A stretch of 34,935 nucleotides of DNA from Pseudomonadota bacterium (GTDB lineage Bacteria; Pseudomonadota; Alphaproteobacteria; Sphingomonadales; Sphingomonadaceae). The stretch's first letter is position 1. Each line of letters starts with the position of its first letter. Positions 15,994-25,515 of the stretch are shown piece by piece. Location: positions 1 through 34,935 of the forward strand of contig JAEZCZ010000112.1 in NCBI GenBank assembly GCA_023433305.1, read 5' to 3'. The position numbers and the translations under genes are program-made. The notes under the pieces were generated by a model. That model did not search any database and was not told where the DNA came from. It saw only the letters and a list, made by a program, of their open reading frames with translations.

Positions 15994-16779
15994 GAACGTC
16001 GAGGTCGTCGCGCCGCCGTCGATCACCAGGCTCTGGCCGGTTACGTAGTTGGACTGCGCGCTGCAGAACATCGCTACGAACGCGCCGACGTCATCGCAAT
16101 CGCCAAACCGGCCGGCGGCGATGCGCCATTCGCGCGAGAACTCGGCCACCTCGTGCTCGTAGGTCGTCCCGTTCGCCCGGGCTCGCTCGGTGAACTGCGC
16201 CTCCACGAACGCGCTGTGGTGCATTCCGGGCAGGAGGTTGTTGATCGTCACGTTGTGCTTAGCAACGACCTTGGACACGGCGACCGTGTAGTTGGCCAGC
16301 GCGGCGCGCGTGGCGCCGGAAAGCACGCGGATCTCGCCAGGGTATTTGGCGGCTACGGTGGCGATATTGACGATCCGCCCCCACCCGCGCGCGACCATGC
16401 CGTCGAGCACCGCCCGCATGAACTCGACAGGGGAAAGCAGCGAAATGTCGATCGCCTCCCGCCACTGCTCGTCCGTTATCGCGCGGAAGTCCGGCGTCAT
16501 CGGCGGCGGCGCGCAGGTGCCGACAAGGATGTCGGGATCAGAGCACGCGGCGAGGATCCGTTCGCGCCCTTGCGGCGTGCTGTGGTCGGCACATACGGGC
16601 GTGACCGAGGCGCCGGTTTCCTCCGCAATTTCCGCGCAGGCACGCACCAGCCGGTCCTCCGTGCGCGCCGATACGTAGAGCTCGACGCCTTCCCGGGCCA
16701 GCGCCAGCACGGCGCTTCGCCCCATTCCGGCGCTGCCACCATTGACGATCGCCTTGCGGCCTTTGATCCCCAGATCCAC
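15991..16779 (-). CDS. SDR-fold protein with altered catalytic tetrad
   Basis: A 262-residue short-chain dehydrogenase/reductase. The cofactor motif GGSAGMG (14-20) and C-terminal VTGQSLVIDGG are intact. The usual active site is not: the place of YxxxK reads SGATR (Ser154, Arg158), the catalytic Ser position reads NIATVAA, and the NAG motif is replaced by GTCAPPP. A group of beta-ketoacyl-reductase-like SDRs is known to lack YxxxK, so this is probably a member of that group rather than a damaged gene, and the rest of the fold is whole. It converges with the DUF3237/NTF2-like operon. Its reaction cannot be named; it may bind NAD(P) without classical proton relay. Confidence 0.85.
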   Translation of the reverse strand: MDLGIKGRKAIVNGGSAGMGRSAVLALAREGVELYVSARTEDRLVRACAEIAEETGASVTPVCADHSTPQGRERILAACSDPDILVGTCAPPPMTPDFRAITDEQWREAIDISLLSPVEFMRAVLDGMVARGWGRIVNIATVAAKYPGEIRVLSGATRAALANYTVAVSKVVAKHNVTINNLLPGMHHSAFVEAQFTERARANGTTYEHEVAEFSREWRIAAGRFGDCDDVGAFVAMFCSAQSNYVTGQSLVIDGGATTSTF

Positions 16780-17300
16780 TCTTGCTCCCGTCAGCTAGTG
16801 CGTGCCCATCCGGGTTATCTTACCGCCACATCCCGAGCAATTCATGAGGCGCCTGGATGAATGTCGCGACACGCCTGACCGGGGGCGGTTTTTCGGTCGG
16901 ACGGCCGGGGCCCAGTAGGATGTTTGGGGGGGGCGGACTTGGCAGCCTTCATGCAGCTTGGAGGATACGGCCGAGGCACGGGCCAGCGCCGCCATCTCAC
17001 TCTACAAAGCGCTTGGCGGCGGATGGGACGGCCCGATGCCCTCACCCCAACAATAGGGCGCGCTCACGCAACTCGCTCCCAGCCTTGCCGTGGCAAGCCC
17101 TCTAGCGTCGAGCGATGAGGCGCTCGCTCGCGCGGCGTCCATCAGCGAAGCGAGGACGGACGCTTGACCGAAATTTCCCAATGATTTGAGTGCCCATCTT
17201 TGTCGCCTATGGGGCACCAGGCTTCTAACAAAGCGGTGCTCGCCGCCTGCCGCCGACCTGCGTTGTGGAAGCCGGTTCCCGCAAGACCTAGAGTATCGCC
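16780..17300. other. Non-coding stretch with a gene remnant
   Basis: 521 nt between the SDR start and the SulP stop. It contains the NodT-like remnant (16919-17056), a small hairpin CTTGCC-GT-GGCAAG (17084-17097) without a T-tract, and a run of eight G near 16926-16933. No complete gene is supported. It should hold the promoter of the SDR gene at its left end. Confidence 0.5.
16919..17056 (+). pseudogene. 3' remnant of a NodT-type efflux outer-membrane protein gene
   Basis: The frame ending at the TAG at 17054-17056 translates to a typical C-terminus of RND-efflux outer-membrane factors: about 33 recognisable residues (LEDTAEARASAAISLYKAL, then GGGWDGPMP). An in-frame stop lies at 16916-16918, the G-rich run near 16926-16933 suggests a slipped frame, and no start or Shine-Dalgarno is present. 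Only the extreme 3' end survives, so the gene was deleted or left behind by a rearrangement. Confidence rests on the LYKALGGGW signature. Confidence 0.6.
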
Positions 17301-19070
17301 CTAGATGAGGCCTCTCGCCAGCCAGAGGTCTTCGCGCTGCGGCGGCGATTCTTCCTGGGCTCGTCTGATCAGGCTCGAAAACGCCTCGTCCTGCGAGAGG
17401 AAGACTTCGCCGCTGAGCTCTTCGAGGAACGAGGAGCGCTCCAGCTTGTCCATGACCGGGCCCTTGACCTCCGACAGGTGCAGCTTGATGCCGGCATCGT
17501 TCAGCCGGTGATTGATTGCCTCGAGGCTCTCGAGCGCCGAAGCATCGATCGAGTTCACGGCGGAGGCCATCAGCACGAGGTGCTTCGCGTCCGGGTGGCC
17601 GGCCACCGTTTCGAGCACGAACTCCTCGAGCCAGCGGGCGTTGAGATAGGTCAGGCTCTCGTCGATGCGGATCGTCAGGACTCGCGGATCGGTCAGGACC
17701 TTGTGCCGCTTCAGGTTGCGAAAGTGCCCTGTCTCCGGCACCCGGCCCACGATCGCCGCGTGCGGGCGTGAGGCGCGCCAGAGATAGAGAGCCAGGCTGA
17801 GCCCCACTCCCGCGATGACCCCGGGCTCCACCCCCAGCAGTAGGGTCACCACGATGGTGGCCGCCATTGCGGCAAAGTCCGCTCGGGAATACCGCCAGAT
17901 CAGGAGCGGCGTCTTCAGGTCCACCAGGCTCAAGACCGCAACGATGATGGTTGCGGCCAGCGTCGCCAAGGGCAAGGCGTAAAGCAGCGGCGTGAGGAAC
18001 AACGCCGCGATGGCGATGCCGACCGCGGTAAACGCGCCGGCGGCGGGCGTCTCCGCACCGGCGTCGAAGTTCACCACCGACCGCGCGAAGCCGCCAGTGA
18101 CGGGATAGCCTCCAGAGAACGAGGCGGCGACGTTCGCGGCGCCGAGGCCGATGAGTTCCTGGTCGGGATCGATCCGCTGCCGCTTCTTTGCGGCAAGGGT
18201 CTGCGCCACCGACACCGACTCGACGAAGCCGATGATCGACAGGAGCAGCGCGGGAACCGCCAACTGCTGCCACAGGCCCACGTCGAGCAGCGGCACCGTC
18301 AGCGGAGGTAGACTCTGAGGGATCGCGCCGACCACCCGGACACCGTGCCGCTCGAGATCGAACGCCACGACGGCGATCGTCGCCGCCGCCACTGCTGCGA
18401 TCGGCCCCGCCTTGGCGACGAGGTCGGCCGGGCGCGGCTGCAGCCCCGCCTTGATAAGGAGCGGCTTCAGGCCCTTGCGGACCCAGAACAGGAACGCCGT
18501 CGAGAGCACGCCGATGACCAGCGTCGGCAGGTTGGTGTCGGGAAGGTTGGCCAGCAATGTCCGGACCAGCTCGGGCATCGCCTCACCCGACGCCGAAATG
18601 CCGAGGATCGCCTTAAGCTGGCTGGTGGCGATGATGATCCCGGAAGCCGTGATGAACCCCGAGACGACCGGATGCGACAGCAGGTTCGCGAGGAAGCCGA
18701 GCTTGAGCACGCCCATCAGCAACAGGATCAGGCCGGAAAGCAGCGCAAGTACCAGCGCGGCAGCGATGAACTCTGCACTGCCGGGAGGCGCCACGCTGCT
18801 GGCGGCGGTGAGCGTCATCAGCGAGATGACCGCCACGGGCCCGACCGCGAGCGCGCGGCTCGTACCGAACAGGGCATATGCGACGATCGGCAGGATCGAA
18901 GCGTAGAGGCCGACTTCAGGCGGCAACCCTGCGAGCATCGCATACGCGAGGCTCTGCGGAATCAGCATGATGGTGACGATTCCGGCCGCTACGAGATCGT
19001 TGGTGAGCGCGGTTCCGTTGTAGGAACGCCCCCAGTCGAGAATCGGCAGGTAGCGGGCTAGGCGGGACAT
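17301..19070 (-). CDS. SulP-family anion permease with STAS domain
   Basis: A 589-residue SLC26/SulP transporter. The N-terminal part holds the family signature (MLIPQSLAYAMLAGLPPEVGLYAS, positions 35-58) and about ten to twelve membrane segments; a cytoplasmic STAS domain follows from about residue 440. SulP proteins move sulfate, bicarbonate or other anions. ATG 19070 begins 21 nt after the sulfur-transferase stop and is the last gene of the BigR operon. Its operon position suggests handling of sulfate or sulfite produced by persulfide oxidation; direction of transport cannot be read from sequence. Confidence 0.92.
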   Translation of the reverse strand: MSRLARYLPILDWGRSYNGTALTNDLVAAGIVTIMLIPQSLAYAMLAGLPPEVGLYASILPIVAYALFGTSRALAVGPVAVISLMTLTAASSVAPPGSAEFIAAALVLALLSGLILLLMGVLKLGFLANLLSHPVVSGFITASGIIIATSQLKAILGISASGEAMPELVRTLLANLPDTNLPTLVIGVLSTAFLFWVRKGLKPLLIKAGLQPRPADLVAKAGPIAAVAAATIAVVAFDLERHGVRVVGAIPQSLPPLTVPLLDVGLWQQLAVPALLLSIIGFVESVSVAQTLAAKKRQRIDPDQELIGLGAANVAASFSGGYPVTGGFARSVVNFDAGAETPAAGAFTAVGIAIAALFLTPLLYALPLATLAATIIVAVLSLVDLKTPLLIWRYSRADFAAMAATIVVTLLLGVEPGVIAGVGLSLALYLWRASRPHAAIVGRVPETGHFRNLKRHKVLTDPRVLTIRIDESLTYLNARWLEEFVLETVAGHPDAKHLVLMASAVNSIDASALESLEAINHRLNDAGIKLHLSEVKGPVMDKLERSSFLEELSGEVFLSQDEAFSSLIRRAQEESPPQREDLWLARGLI

Positions 19071-19091
19071 GACCGGGAGCGTTTCGGCGCG

Positions 19092-19511
19092 TCAGCGCTG
19101 CGCAAGCCGGTCGCACAACGCTGCGATGTCGTAGCCGGCATCTGCAGCGGCGCGGATCAACTCCTCCGCCGGACGCTGATCGGCGTTCGACAACGCCCAC
19201 AGCGAGGTGGATCGCGCGCCCGTCCGGCAAAAGCCGACGATCGGACCGGGAAGCTCCTCGAGCGCGGCCCTAAAGCGCGCGGCATCCTCGTCCGTGATCG
19301 CACCCGGCGTTACCGGAATGTGGCGCGCTTCCATGCCCGCATCGCGTGCGGCTTGCTCGATCGTCGCCCACTCAGGCTGGTCGGGTTCTTCTCCGTCCGG
19401 ACGGTTGCTGATGACCGAGCGAAAACCTGCATCGGCGAGGGCTTGCATGTCCGCAGGGTCGATCTGCGGTGTGACCGAAAGGCGTTCGGAGAGACGCTTG
19501 GGCTGTGTCAT
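19092..19511 (-). CDS. TIGR01244/DUF442 sulfur transferase domain protein
   Basis: A 139-residue protein of the TIGR01244 (DUF442) family, distantly related to dual-specificity phosphatases and rhodaneses. The opening (RLSERLSVTPQIDPADM) and the active loop GFCRTGARS with its nucleophile Cys are diagnostic. It probably transfers sulfane sulfur, supplying or accepting glutathione persulfide for the dioxygenase. In Xylella and Agrobacterium this domain is fused to a metallo-beta-lactamase domain in the bifunctional Blh protein; here the two are separate genes with two YeeE genes between them. Its ATG overlaps the preceding stop in ATGA. Confidence 0.88.
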   Translation of the reverse strand: MTQPKRLSERLSVTPQIDPADMQALADAGFRSVISNRPDGEEPDQPEWATIEQAARDAGMEARHIPVTPGAITDEDAARFRAALEELPGPIVGFCRTGARSTSLWALSNADQRPAEELIRAAADAGYDIAALCDRLAQR

Positions 19512-19942
19512 GATTTGACCTTTTGTTCCATGGTGACCTTCTGAAGCAGCATTCCGGCGAGCATGGCTGCGACGAACGGAATGGCATGAACCGGCGACAG
19601 GACGAGCGACGCGACGGCAGGGCCCGGGCAAAGACCAGCAATGCCCCAGCCGATGCCGAACAGGGCCGCGCCGGCAATCAAACGCGGATCGAGATCGGTC
19701 CGGTCTGGAAGGGCGAACTTTTCGCCGAACAGAGGTTTGGTCATGCGCGCCTGGATGCGCCAGGCCACCGCCATGACCAGGACCGCGCCGCCCATGACGA
19801 AGGCGAGCGTCGGATCCCAATTGCCGAACAGGTCGAGAAAACCGCGCCCGCGTTGAGGATCGGTCATGCCGGACACCGTGAGCCCCATTCCGAAGAGGAA
19901 CCCCGAGGCGACGGGCGGAAGAAGTTTGCGGGTCAGAGACAT
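19508..19942 (-). CDS. YeeE/YedE half-transporter, second of pair
   Basis: A 144-residue membrane protein with about four helices. It is the DUF6691-type partner of the split YeeE/YedE sulfur transporter; the conserved GIGWGIAGLCPGP motif near residue 105 carries the functional Cys. ATG 19942 starts one nt after the stop of the upstream half and its own stop overlaps the next ATG. YeeE proteins import thiosulfate in E. coli and Spirochaeta; the split pairs in BigR operons are thought to carry sulfur compounds such as sulfide, persulfide or thiosulfate. Confidence 0.9.
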   Translation of the reverse strand: MSLTRKLLPPVASGFLFGMGLTVSGMTDPQRGRGFLDLFGNWDPTLAFVMGGAVLVMAVAWRIQARMTKPLFGEKFALPDRTDLDPRLIAGAALFGIGWGIAGLCPGPAVASLVLSPVHAIPFVAAMLAGMLLQKVTMEQKVKS

Positions 19943-19943
19943 G

Positions 19944-20377
19944 TCAGGTTCCGATAAGCGACATAATGAAGACGGTAGCAATGCCCGCCGCCATGAACGT
20001 GGCGGTCGCCACGATCGAGCGCTGCGACAGCCGGCTGACACCGCACACGCCGTGGCCACTGGTGCAGCCGCTGCCCATCCGCGTGCCGAACCCGACCAGG
20101 AGGCCGGCAGCGATCAGCAGCGGCCAGCCGGCGAACACCGCCGGCTCCCAGTCGGTCGCCAGACGGATCGCCAGCGCCCCGAGCGGAAGGCCGACGATGA
20201 ACCCCCAGGCGCTCGTTTTCGCCATGCTGCCTTCGGCGATGCCGGTGCCGCGGGCGAGGATGCCCGAGACCCCGGCGATCCGCCCGGCGCCAAGCAGCAT
20301 CAACGCCGCGGCAAGGCCGATCAGCACGCCGCCGATCAGGCCCTGCAGCGGAGCGGCATCGGGAAAGCCGGGCAGCA

Positions 20378-20378
<1 letters not shown>
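19944..20378 (-). CDS. YeeE/YedE half-transporter, first of pair
   Basis: A 144-residue membrane protein with about four helices and the YeeE motif GFGTRMGSGCTSGHGVCG (about 95-112), whose Cys residues are thought to pass sulfur anions by transient S-S-S contacts. The ATG at 20378 overlaps the TGA of the dioxygenase-like gene by one base (TGATG); a GTG just before it at 20381 would add one residue. With the next gene it forms a complete two-repeat YeeE pore. Its role in sulfide detoxification follows from the operon. Confidence 0.9.
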
Positions 20379-21303
<925 letters not shown>

Positions 21304-21307
<4 letters not shown>

Positions 21308-21663
21308 GCATTTTCTCCGGCTTGGGGGCTGGGCTCCATTTCCCGGCCGAGTTGGGGGCAGTAGATTCGGTGAAGGAGCGCGAGGACCTGCTCGGCTTTG
21401 GGGTCGCAGACGCGGTAGAACACCGATTGCGCCTCCTTGCGGGTGGCGACGAGGCCTTCCTCGCGCAACCGCGCGAGGTGCTGCGACAGCGCCGACTGGC
21501 TGAGGCCAACCTGCTCCGTCAGCTCGGTCACCGAAAGCTCGCCGGCCTCGGCGAGGTAGCAGAGGACCAGCAGCCGCGATTCGTTCGCCAGGAGCTTGAG
21601 CAGGCGCGCCGCTTCGCCGGCCTGGCGGGTGAAATCAGTGACTGGATTTTCAACCGGTAGCAT
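21304..21663 (-). CDS. bigR: ArsR-family persulfide sensor, BigR-like
   Basis: A 119-residue winged-helix ArsR-type repressor. The two Cys residues typical of BigR/SqrR dithiol sensors are present, at about 35 (LLVLCYLAEAG) and 102 (RIYCPQLG), which form a di- or tetrasulfide bridge when persulfides rise. Metal-binding ArsR motifs are absent. The start is taken as ATG 21663 because GGAGG (21669-21673) lies five nt upstream; the longer start at 21675 would fall inside the palindromic operator and lack a leader. It heads the operon with the dioxygenase, YeeE pair, sulfur transferase and SulP, and probably represses it and itself. Confidence 0.9.
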
Positions 21664-21673
21664 TCGGTCCTCC

Positions 21674-21689
21674 ATTAGACACGTCTAAT
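21674..21689. promoter_or_regulatory. Predicted BigR operator
   Basis: ATTAGAC-AC-GTCTAAT is a 7-bp inverted repeat just upstream of the regulator's Shine-Dalgarno. A second imperfect TTAG/CTAA repeat follows at about 21688-21704. AT-rich palindromes of this kind are bound by BigR/SqrR proteins, and the overlap with the transcript start region fits repression. Confidence 0.6.
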
Positions 21690-21854
21690 TTAGGATATGC
21701 TAATGGAAGCTCAAGCCCCTTTGCACTGGCCGGGATCGCGGTCATGCGGTTCGGCGGCGATCGCACTCGCCTGCAGCGCTTCTGGAATCCGGCTCTCATC
21801 CAGTACGCAATCGGGGGATCTGGGAGGCTAGGCGGATGGGGGCCCCTCGAACCG

Positions 21855-22382
21855 TTACCGTTCGGCTCGTTCGATCACCACTTCTTGAGCGATCTGGGTG
21901 AGCGAGCTTGTCAGCCTCGTCCTTGCCGAAGGGGGCAGGCGCTGGATGATGCGTGCGAAGTAATCCTGTCGCTCGCTCCGGATCTTGGAGAAGAGTTCGC
22001 GTCCGCGCGCAGTGGGAGCGATGAGGCGAGTCTTGCGATTGCCTGGTTCGAACTCTCGCGTGACGAGGCCTTGTTCGACGAGGCGCTTCACCGCCCGACT
22101 GATCTCGGCCGGATCGACTTCGGCCGATTCCCCGATCAGGCTCGCCGGCGCCTGCCCGGACATGCAGACGAACGCCAGAACACGCCATTGGGCCACCGAA
22201 ATGCCAAAACCGTCGTTCAGCTTCCTTGATGTGACCCTTTCGATCATCTTGGCGAGCAAGAGCAGGCGCTGCGCAATGCCGCCATCTCCGAACGAGTGCC
22301 AGATTGCCGGCAAGTCGGGCTCCGTGGACGTCCCGTTGGACCGTCGCTTTTGCTTACGGGGCCTATCGCCGTCGATGTCCAT
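21855..22382 (-). CDS. MarR-family transcriptional regulator
   Basis: A 175-residue winged-helix regulator. The MarR core runs from about residue 55 to 150, with the recognition region AEISRAVKRLVEQGLVTRE and the wing NRKTRLIAPTARG. The N-terminal 30 residues are charged and probably disordered. ATG 22382 is preceded by AGGGGG; a longer frame upstream would run through the promoter. It is divergent from the large TonB receptor, with a palindrome (22428-22439) in the shared region, so it probably controls the receptor/CocE unit in response to a small, often aromatic, ligand. The effector is unknown. Confidence 0.88.
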   Translation of the reverse strand: MDIDGDRPRKQKRRSNGTSTEPDLPAIWHSFGDGGIAQRLLLLAKMIERVTSRKLNDGFGISVAQWRVLAFVCMSGQAPASLIGESAEVDPAEISRAVKRLVEQGLVTREFEPGNRKTRLIAPTARGRELFSKIRSERQDYFARIIQRLPPSARTRLTSSLTQIAQEVVIERAER

Positions 22383-22427
22383 GCTTTCCCCCTTAGAACT
22401 CTCAGGTCCTGCCGCGAAGTCATTTTC

Positions 22428-22439
22428 TTGACAAGTCAA
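22428..22439. promoter_or_regulatory. Candidate MarR operator
   Basis: TTGAC-AA-GTCAA is a perfect 5-bp inverted repeat in the divergent MarR/TonB-receptor promoter region. It includes a consensus -35 hexamer TTGACA reading rightward, so binding would block the receptor promoter. No other factor is encoded nearby. Confidence 0.45.
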
Positions 22440-22472
22440 CATTCCTGCTCGAAATTGCCGCGCGTGCCGAGA

Positions 22473-22486
22473 GCCACCACGGTGGC
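22473..22486. repeat. Inverted repeat in the TonB receptor leader
   Basis: GCCACC-AC-GGTGGC is a perfect 6-bp inverted repeat about 43 nt before the receptor ATG. It may be a second regulator site or an mRNA hairpin. Confidence 0.35.
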
Positions 22487-22528
22487 AAGCAGTCCAAGAC
22501 CTGTGCACGCCGGGGAGATATTGAAATC

Positions 22529-25483
22529 ATGCCGAATCGCCAGTCAACTCGGATGCTAGGCCGCCTGAACGCCAGCGCCTTGGCCGTAGTTGCTTCGATG
22601 ACCTGGGCCTTGCCCACGCTTGCCCAGGAGCAGGAACCGGAAGGGAGCGCGACCCAGGCGGCAGAGCCGACCGAAGGCAACGCTATCGTCGTCACCGGCT
22701 CGCGCATCGCGCGCTCGGGCTTCAACGCGCCGACACCGGTCACCGTGCTCGGTGAGGAGCAGATCGCGCGCCAGGGCACCTCGAACATCGCCCAGATACT
22801 CAACGAAATTCCCGCGTTTCGGGCCCAGAGCAGTCCGGCGACCACGGCGATCTTCGTCAGTAACTTGGGCGCTTCGACCGCCGACCTTCGCGGCCTCGGC
22901 GGCAACCGGACGCTCGTGCTGATCGATGGTCGGCGTGTGGTGGCGTCGACCGTGGCCGGCGGATCGTTTACGCCCGCTAACACCGTCGATCTCAACCTGG
23001 TGCCATCCTCGCTCCTGCAGCGGGTCGAGGTAGTCACCGGCGGCGCATCCGCAGCTTACGGCTCCGACGCGGTTGCCGGCGTCACCAACCTCATCATCAA
23101 TCGCAACCTCGAGGGTCTGCGCACCACGCTGCAGTATGGCCAAACCGATGCCGGTGACAACGAGGAGTATCTGATAAGCGTTGCCTACGGATCGCGCTTT
23201 GGTGATGGACGCGGCCGTTTCGTCGCTGGCGTCGAGTTCGTCGACAACGAAGGGACGGGCGATTGCTACACGCGCGACTGGTGCGCGGAGAACTACAACA
23301 CGATCAGCAACCCGTTCGCGCCCGGCAGCACGACGGAACGGGTGATCGCCGGCCAACCGGCGACGATCATCCTGCCGAATGCCCGAACCGCCACGGCTTC
23401 GCTCAACGGCCTCGTCATCTCCGGCCCCCTCCGCGGCACTGAGTTCAACCCAGACGGATCGACCTTCCTGCACGATTACGGCACCTATGCCGGTGCAGGC
23501 CTGTTCCAAAGCGGCGGCGGGGACGACGTGCTGCCGTTCTACCAGTACTTCCCGCTCTCCGCCGAGAGCAAGCGCGTCAACCTGTTCACGAACCTCGACT
23601 ATGATGTTTCGGACTCGTTGAACCTGTTCGTTCAGGGCTCGCTCGGCCACGTCGAAGGTAACATCGTCGGCTCTGCCCGCCGTGACATCTCACCGGTCGG
23701 TTCGTTCGCCATCTTCAGCGACAACGCTTTCCTTCCGGACGCGGTCGCTGCGCAAATGGCCGCCACGAATGCTCGCTGCGCGCCGTCGCAGCAGAGCCCG
23801 GCCGACCCGCGCAACTGCGTGCCCTTTGGCCGCATCTGGAACGACATTGGGCCCCAGTACGGAGAGGTCAGCCGAGATACCTATCGGATCGTGACCGGAT
23901 TCGATTGGAAGATCGGGAGCGGCTGGGCCATCGACGGTTATTATCAGTACGGGCAGACCGACTATTCACAGCGCGGCCGCAACACCACGATCAACTCGCG
24001 CATCCGCAAGGCGATCGACGCCGTGGACGATGGCGCCGGCAACGTAGTCTGCCGGGTCAACGCCGACGCCAGCGCAGCGAACGACGATCCTGCCTGCGTG
24101 CCCCTCAACCCGTTCGGCAACGGCGCCAGCTCCCTCGCCGCACGGCAGTACGTCACCGGCACGGCCATCCAGGATACGACGCTGACCCAGCACGTCGCTG
24201 CGCTCACCTTGCGGGGCGACGTGGTAAACCTGTGGGCGGGCCCCCTCGCCCTGGCCACGGGCGTCGAATACCGTCGCGACGGTGTCGAGGCCTTCAACGA
24301 CCCCATCTCGATGGCGAACGACTTCTTCACCAGCCCGGGCGGCGGTATCGTCGGAGGCAAGCAGAGCCTCAACGTGAAAGAGGGTTTCCTCGAGCTCGCC
24401 CTTCCCGTGGCGCGGGATCTGCCTTTCGCGCAAAGTGCCGAACTGAACGGTGCGGTGCGCGTCACCGACTACAGCAACAGCGGCCAGGTCGAGACCTGGA
24501 AGATCGGCGCGGACTGGCAGGTATTCGATTTCCTCCGGTTTCGCGGAACACGCTCGCGCGACATTCGCGCGCCCAACCTTTTCGAGCTCTACGGGTCGCC
24601 CCAAAGCTCGTTTCAGACCGTCGACGACCCCCAAAACGGTGGCGCTCGAGGGCTTTACCCGACGTTGTTGAGTGGAAACCCCGACCTTCAACCCGAAGTT
24701 GCGGACACCTGGACCGCGGGAGCGGTGGTGACCGCAGGGCTCGGTTCGGCAGGCACATTGCGCTTGTCCGCCGACTGGTTCGACATCGCGCTGGACGGGG
24801 CGATCAGCACCCTCGGTGCGCAGACGATCGTGAACCGGTGCGCCGAAGGCAACGCCGCGTTGTGCGACTTTGTAATTCGAGACGGCGGCGGGACGATCAC
24901 CCAGATCATCAACGCCAACCTCAATCTCAACACGCTGATTACACGCGGTTGGGACTTCGAAGCGGACTACAACCTGCCGCTCTCGGTCGGCTCGAGCCTC
25001 GGCTTCCGCGTCCTCGCGACATATGTGAAAGACCTGATCACCATCGACACCGCGGGTGTCGCAATTGACCGCGCGGGCCAGAACGGATCGGGCGTTTCGC
25101 AGCCCTCAGGCGTCCCCGATTACACGATCAACGGTTTTGTGACCTATCAAAGCGAGCCTTTTTCCGGCCAGGTCCAGGTCCGCCACATCTCAAGCGGCCT
25201 GTTCCAGGTAACAAACATCGGCCCGCACCAGGATGGCTACAGCCCGCTTCTGCCGAACAGCATCAACGATAACCTGGTTGAGAGCGTCACCTATGTGAAT
25301 CTCAATGCGCAGTATCGGCTGTGGCGGGACGGCGATCGCCACGTCGAGCTGTTCGGGGTGGTCAACAACCTGTTCGACAAGGACCCGCCGAACAACCTTC
25401 CTTCGAGCTTCGGCCCGACCAACAACGTGCTCTACGACGTCCTCGGACGGAGCTACAAAGTCGGCCTTCGCCTGAAGTACTGA
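22529..25483 (+). CDS. Large TonB-dependent outer-membrane receptor
   Basis: A 984-residue receptor with a signal peptide (about 1-33), TonB box NAIVVTG (51-57), a plug containing RGLGGNRTLVLIDGRR and GGASAAYGSDAVAG, and a long beta-barrel ending in the expected aromatic residue (GLRLKY). The pattern is that of the large sphingomonad/Caulobacter receptors that import organic substrates rather than siderophores. Paired Cys in the extracellular loops (DCYTRDWC, about 248-255, and others) suggest disulfides. ATG 22529 has GGGGAGA upstream with long spacing. The CocE-type hydrolase starts 32 nt after its stop, so the two are probably one unit controlled by the divergent MarR gene. The ligand is unknown. 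Confidence 0.92.
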   Translation: MPNRQSTRMLGRLNASALAVVASMTWALPTLAQEQEPEGSATQAAEPTEGNAIVVTGSRIARSGFNAPTPVTVLGEEQIARQGTSNIAQILNEIPAFRAQSSPATTAIFVSNLGASTADLRGLGGNRTLVLIDGRRVVASTVAGGSFTPANTVDLNLVPSSLLQRVEVVTGGASAAYGSDAVAGVTNLIINRNLEGLRTTLQYGQTDAGDNEEYLISVAYGSRFGDGRGRFVAGVEFVDNEGTGDCYTRDWCAENYNTISNPFAPGSTTERVIAGQPATIILPNARTATASLNGLVISGPLRGTEFNPDGSTFLHDYGTYAGAGLFQSGGGDDVLPFYQYFPLSAESKRVNLFTNLDYDVSDSLNLFVQGSLGHVEGNIVGSARRDISPVGSFAIFSDNAFLPDAVAAQMAATNARCAPSQQSPADPRNCVPFGRIWNDIGPQYGEVSRDTYRIVTGFDWKIGSGWAIDGYYQYGQTDYSQRGRNTTINSRIRKAIDAVDDGAGNVVCRVNADASAANDDPACVPLNPFGNGASSLAARQYVTGTAIQDTTLTQHVAALTLRGDVVNLWAGPLALATGVEYRRDGVEAFNDPISMANDFFTSPGGGIVGGKQSLNVKEGFLELALPVARDLPFAQSAELNGAVRVTDYSNSGQVETWKIGADWQVFDFLRFRGTRSRDIRAPNLFELYGSPQSSFQTVDDPQNGGARGLYPTLLSGNPDLQPEVADTWTAGAVVTAGLGSAGTLRLSADWFDIALDGAISTLGAQTIVNRCAEGNAALCDFVIRDGGGTITQIINANLNLNTLITRGWDFEADYNLPLSVGSSLGFRVLATYVKDLITIDTAGVAIDRAGQNGSGVSQPSGVPDYTINGFVTYQSEPFSGQVQVRHISSGLFQVTNIGPHQDGYSPLLPNSINDNLVESVTYVNLNAQYRLWRDGDRHVELFGVVNNLFDKDPPNNLPSSFGPTNNVLYDVLGRSYKVGLRLKY

Positions 25484-25515
25484 TCCAGGCGGACCGAAAG
25501 CAGGCGGGAACTCCT

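Noticed and set aside
17084..17097. Hairpin CTTGCC-GT-GGCAAG as a terminator
   Set aside because: Very small loop, no T-tract and nearly 200 nt beyond the SulP stop; not convincing.
17002..18273. Long rightless open frame on the minus strand overlapping the SulP gene
   Set aside because: Arg/Gly/Pro-rich translation with no motifs; it is the GC-driven shadow of the SulP frame.
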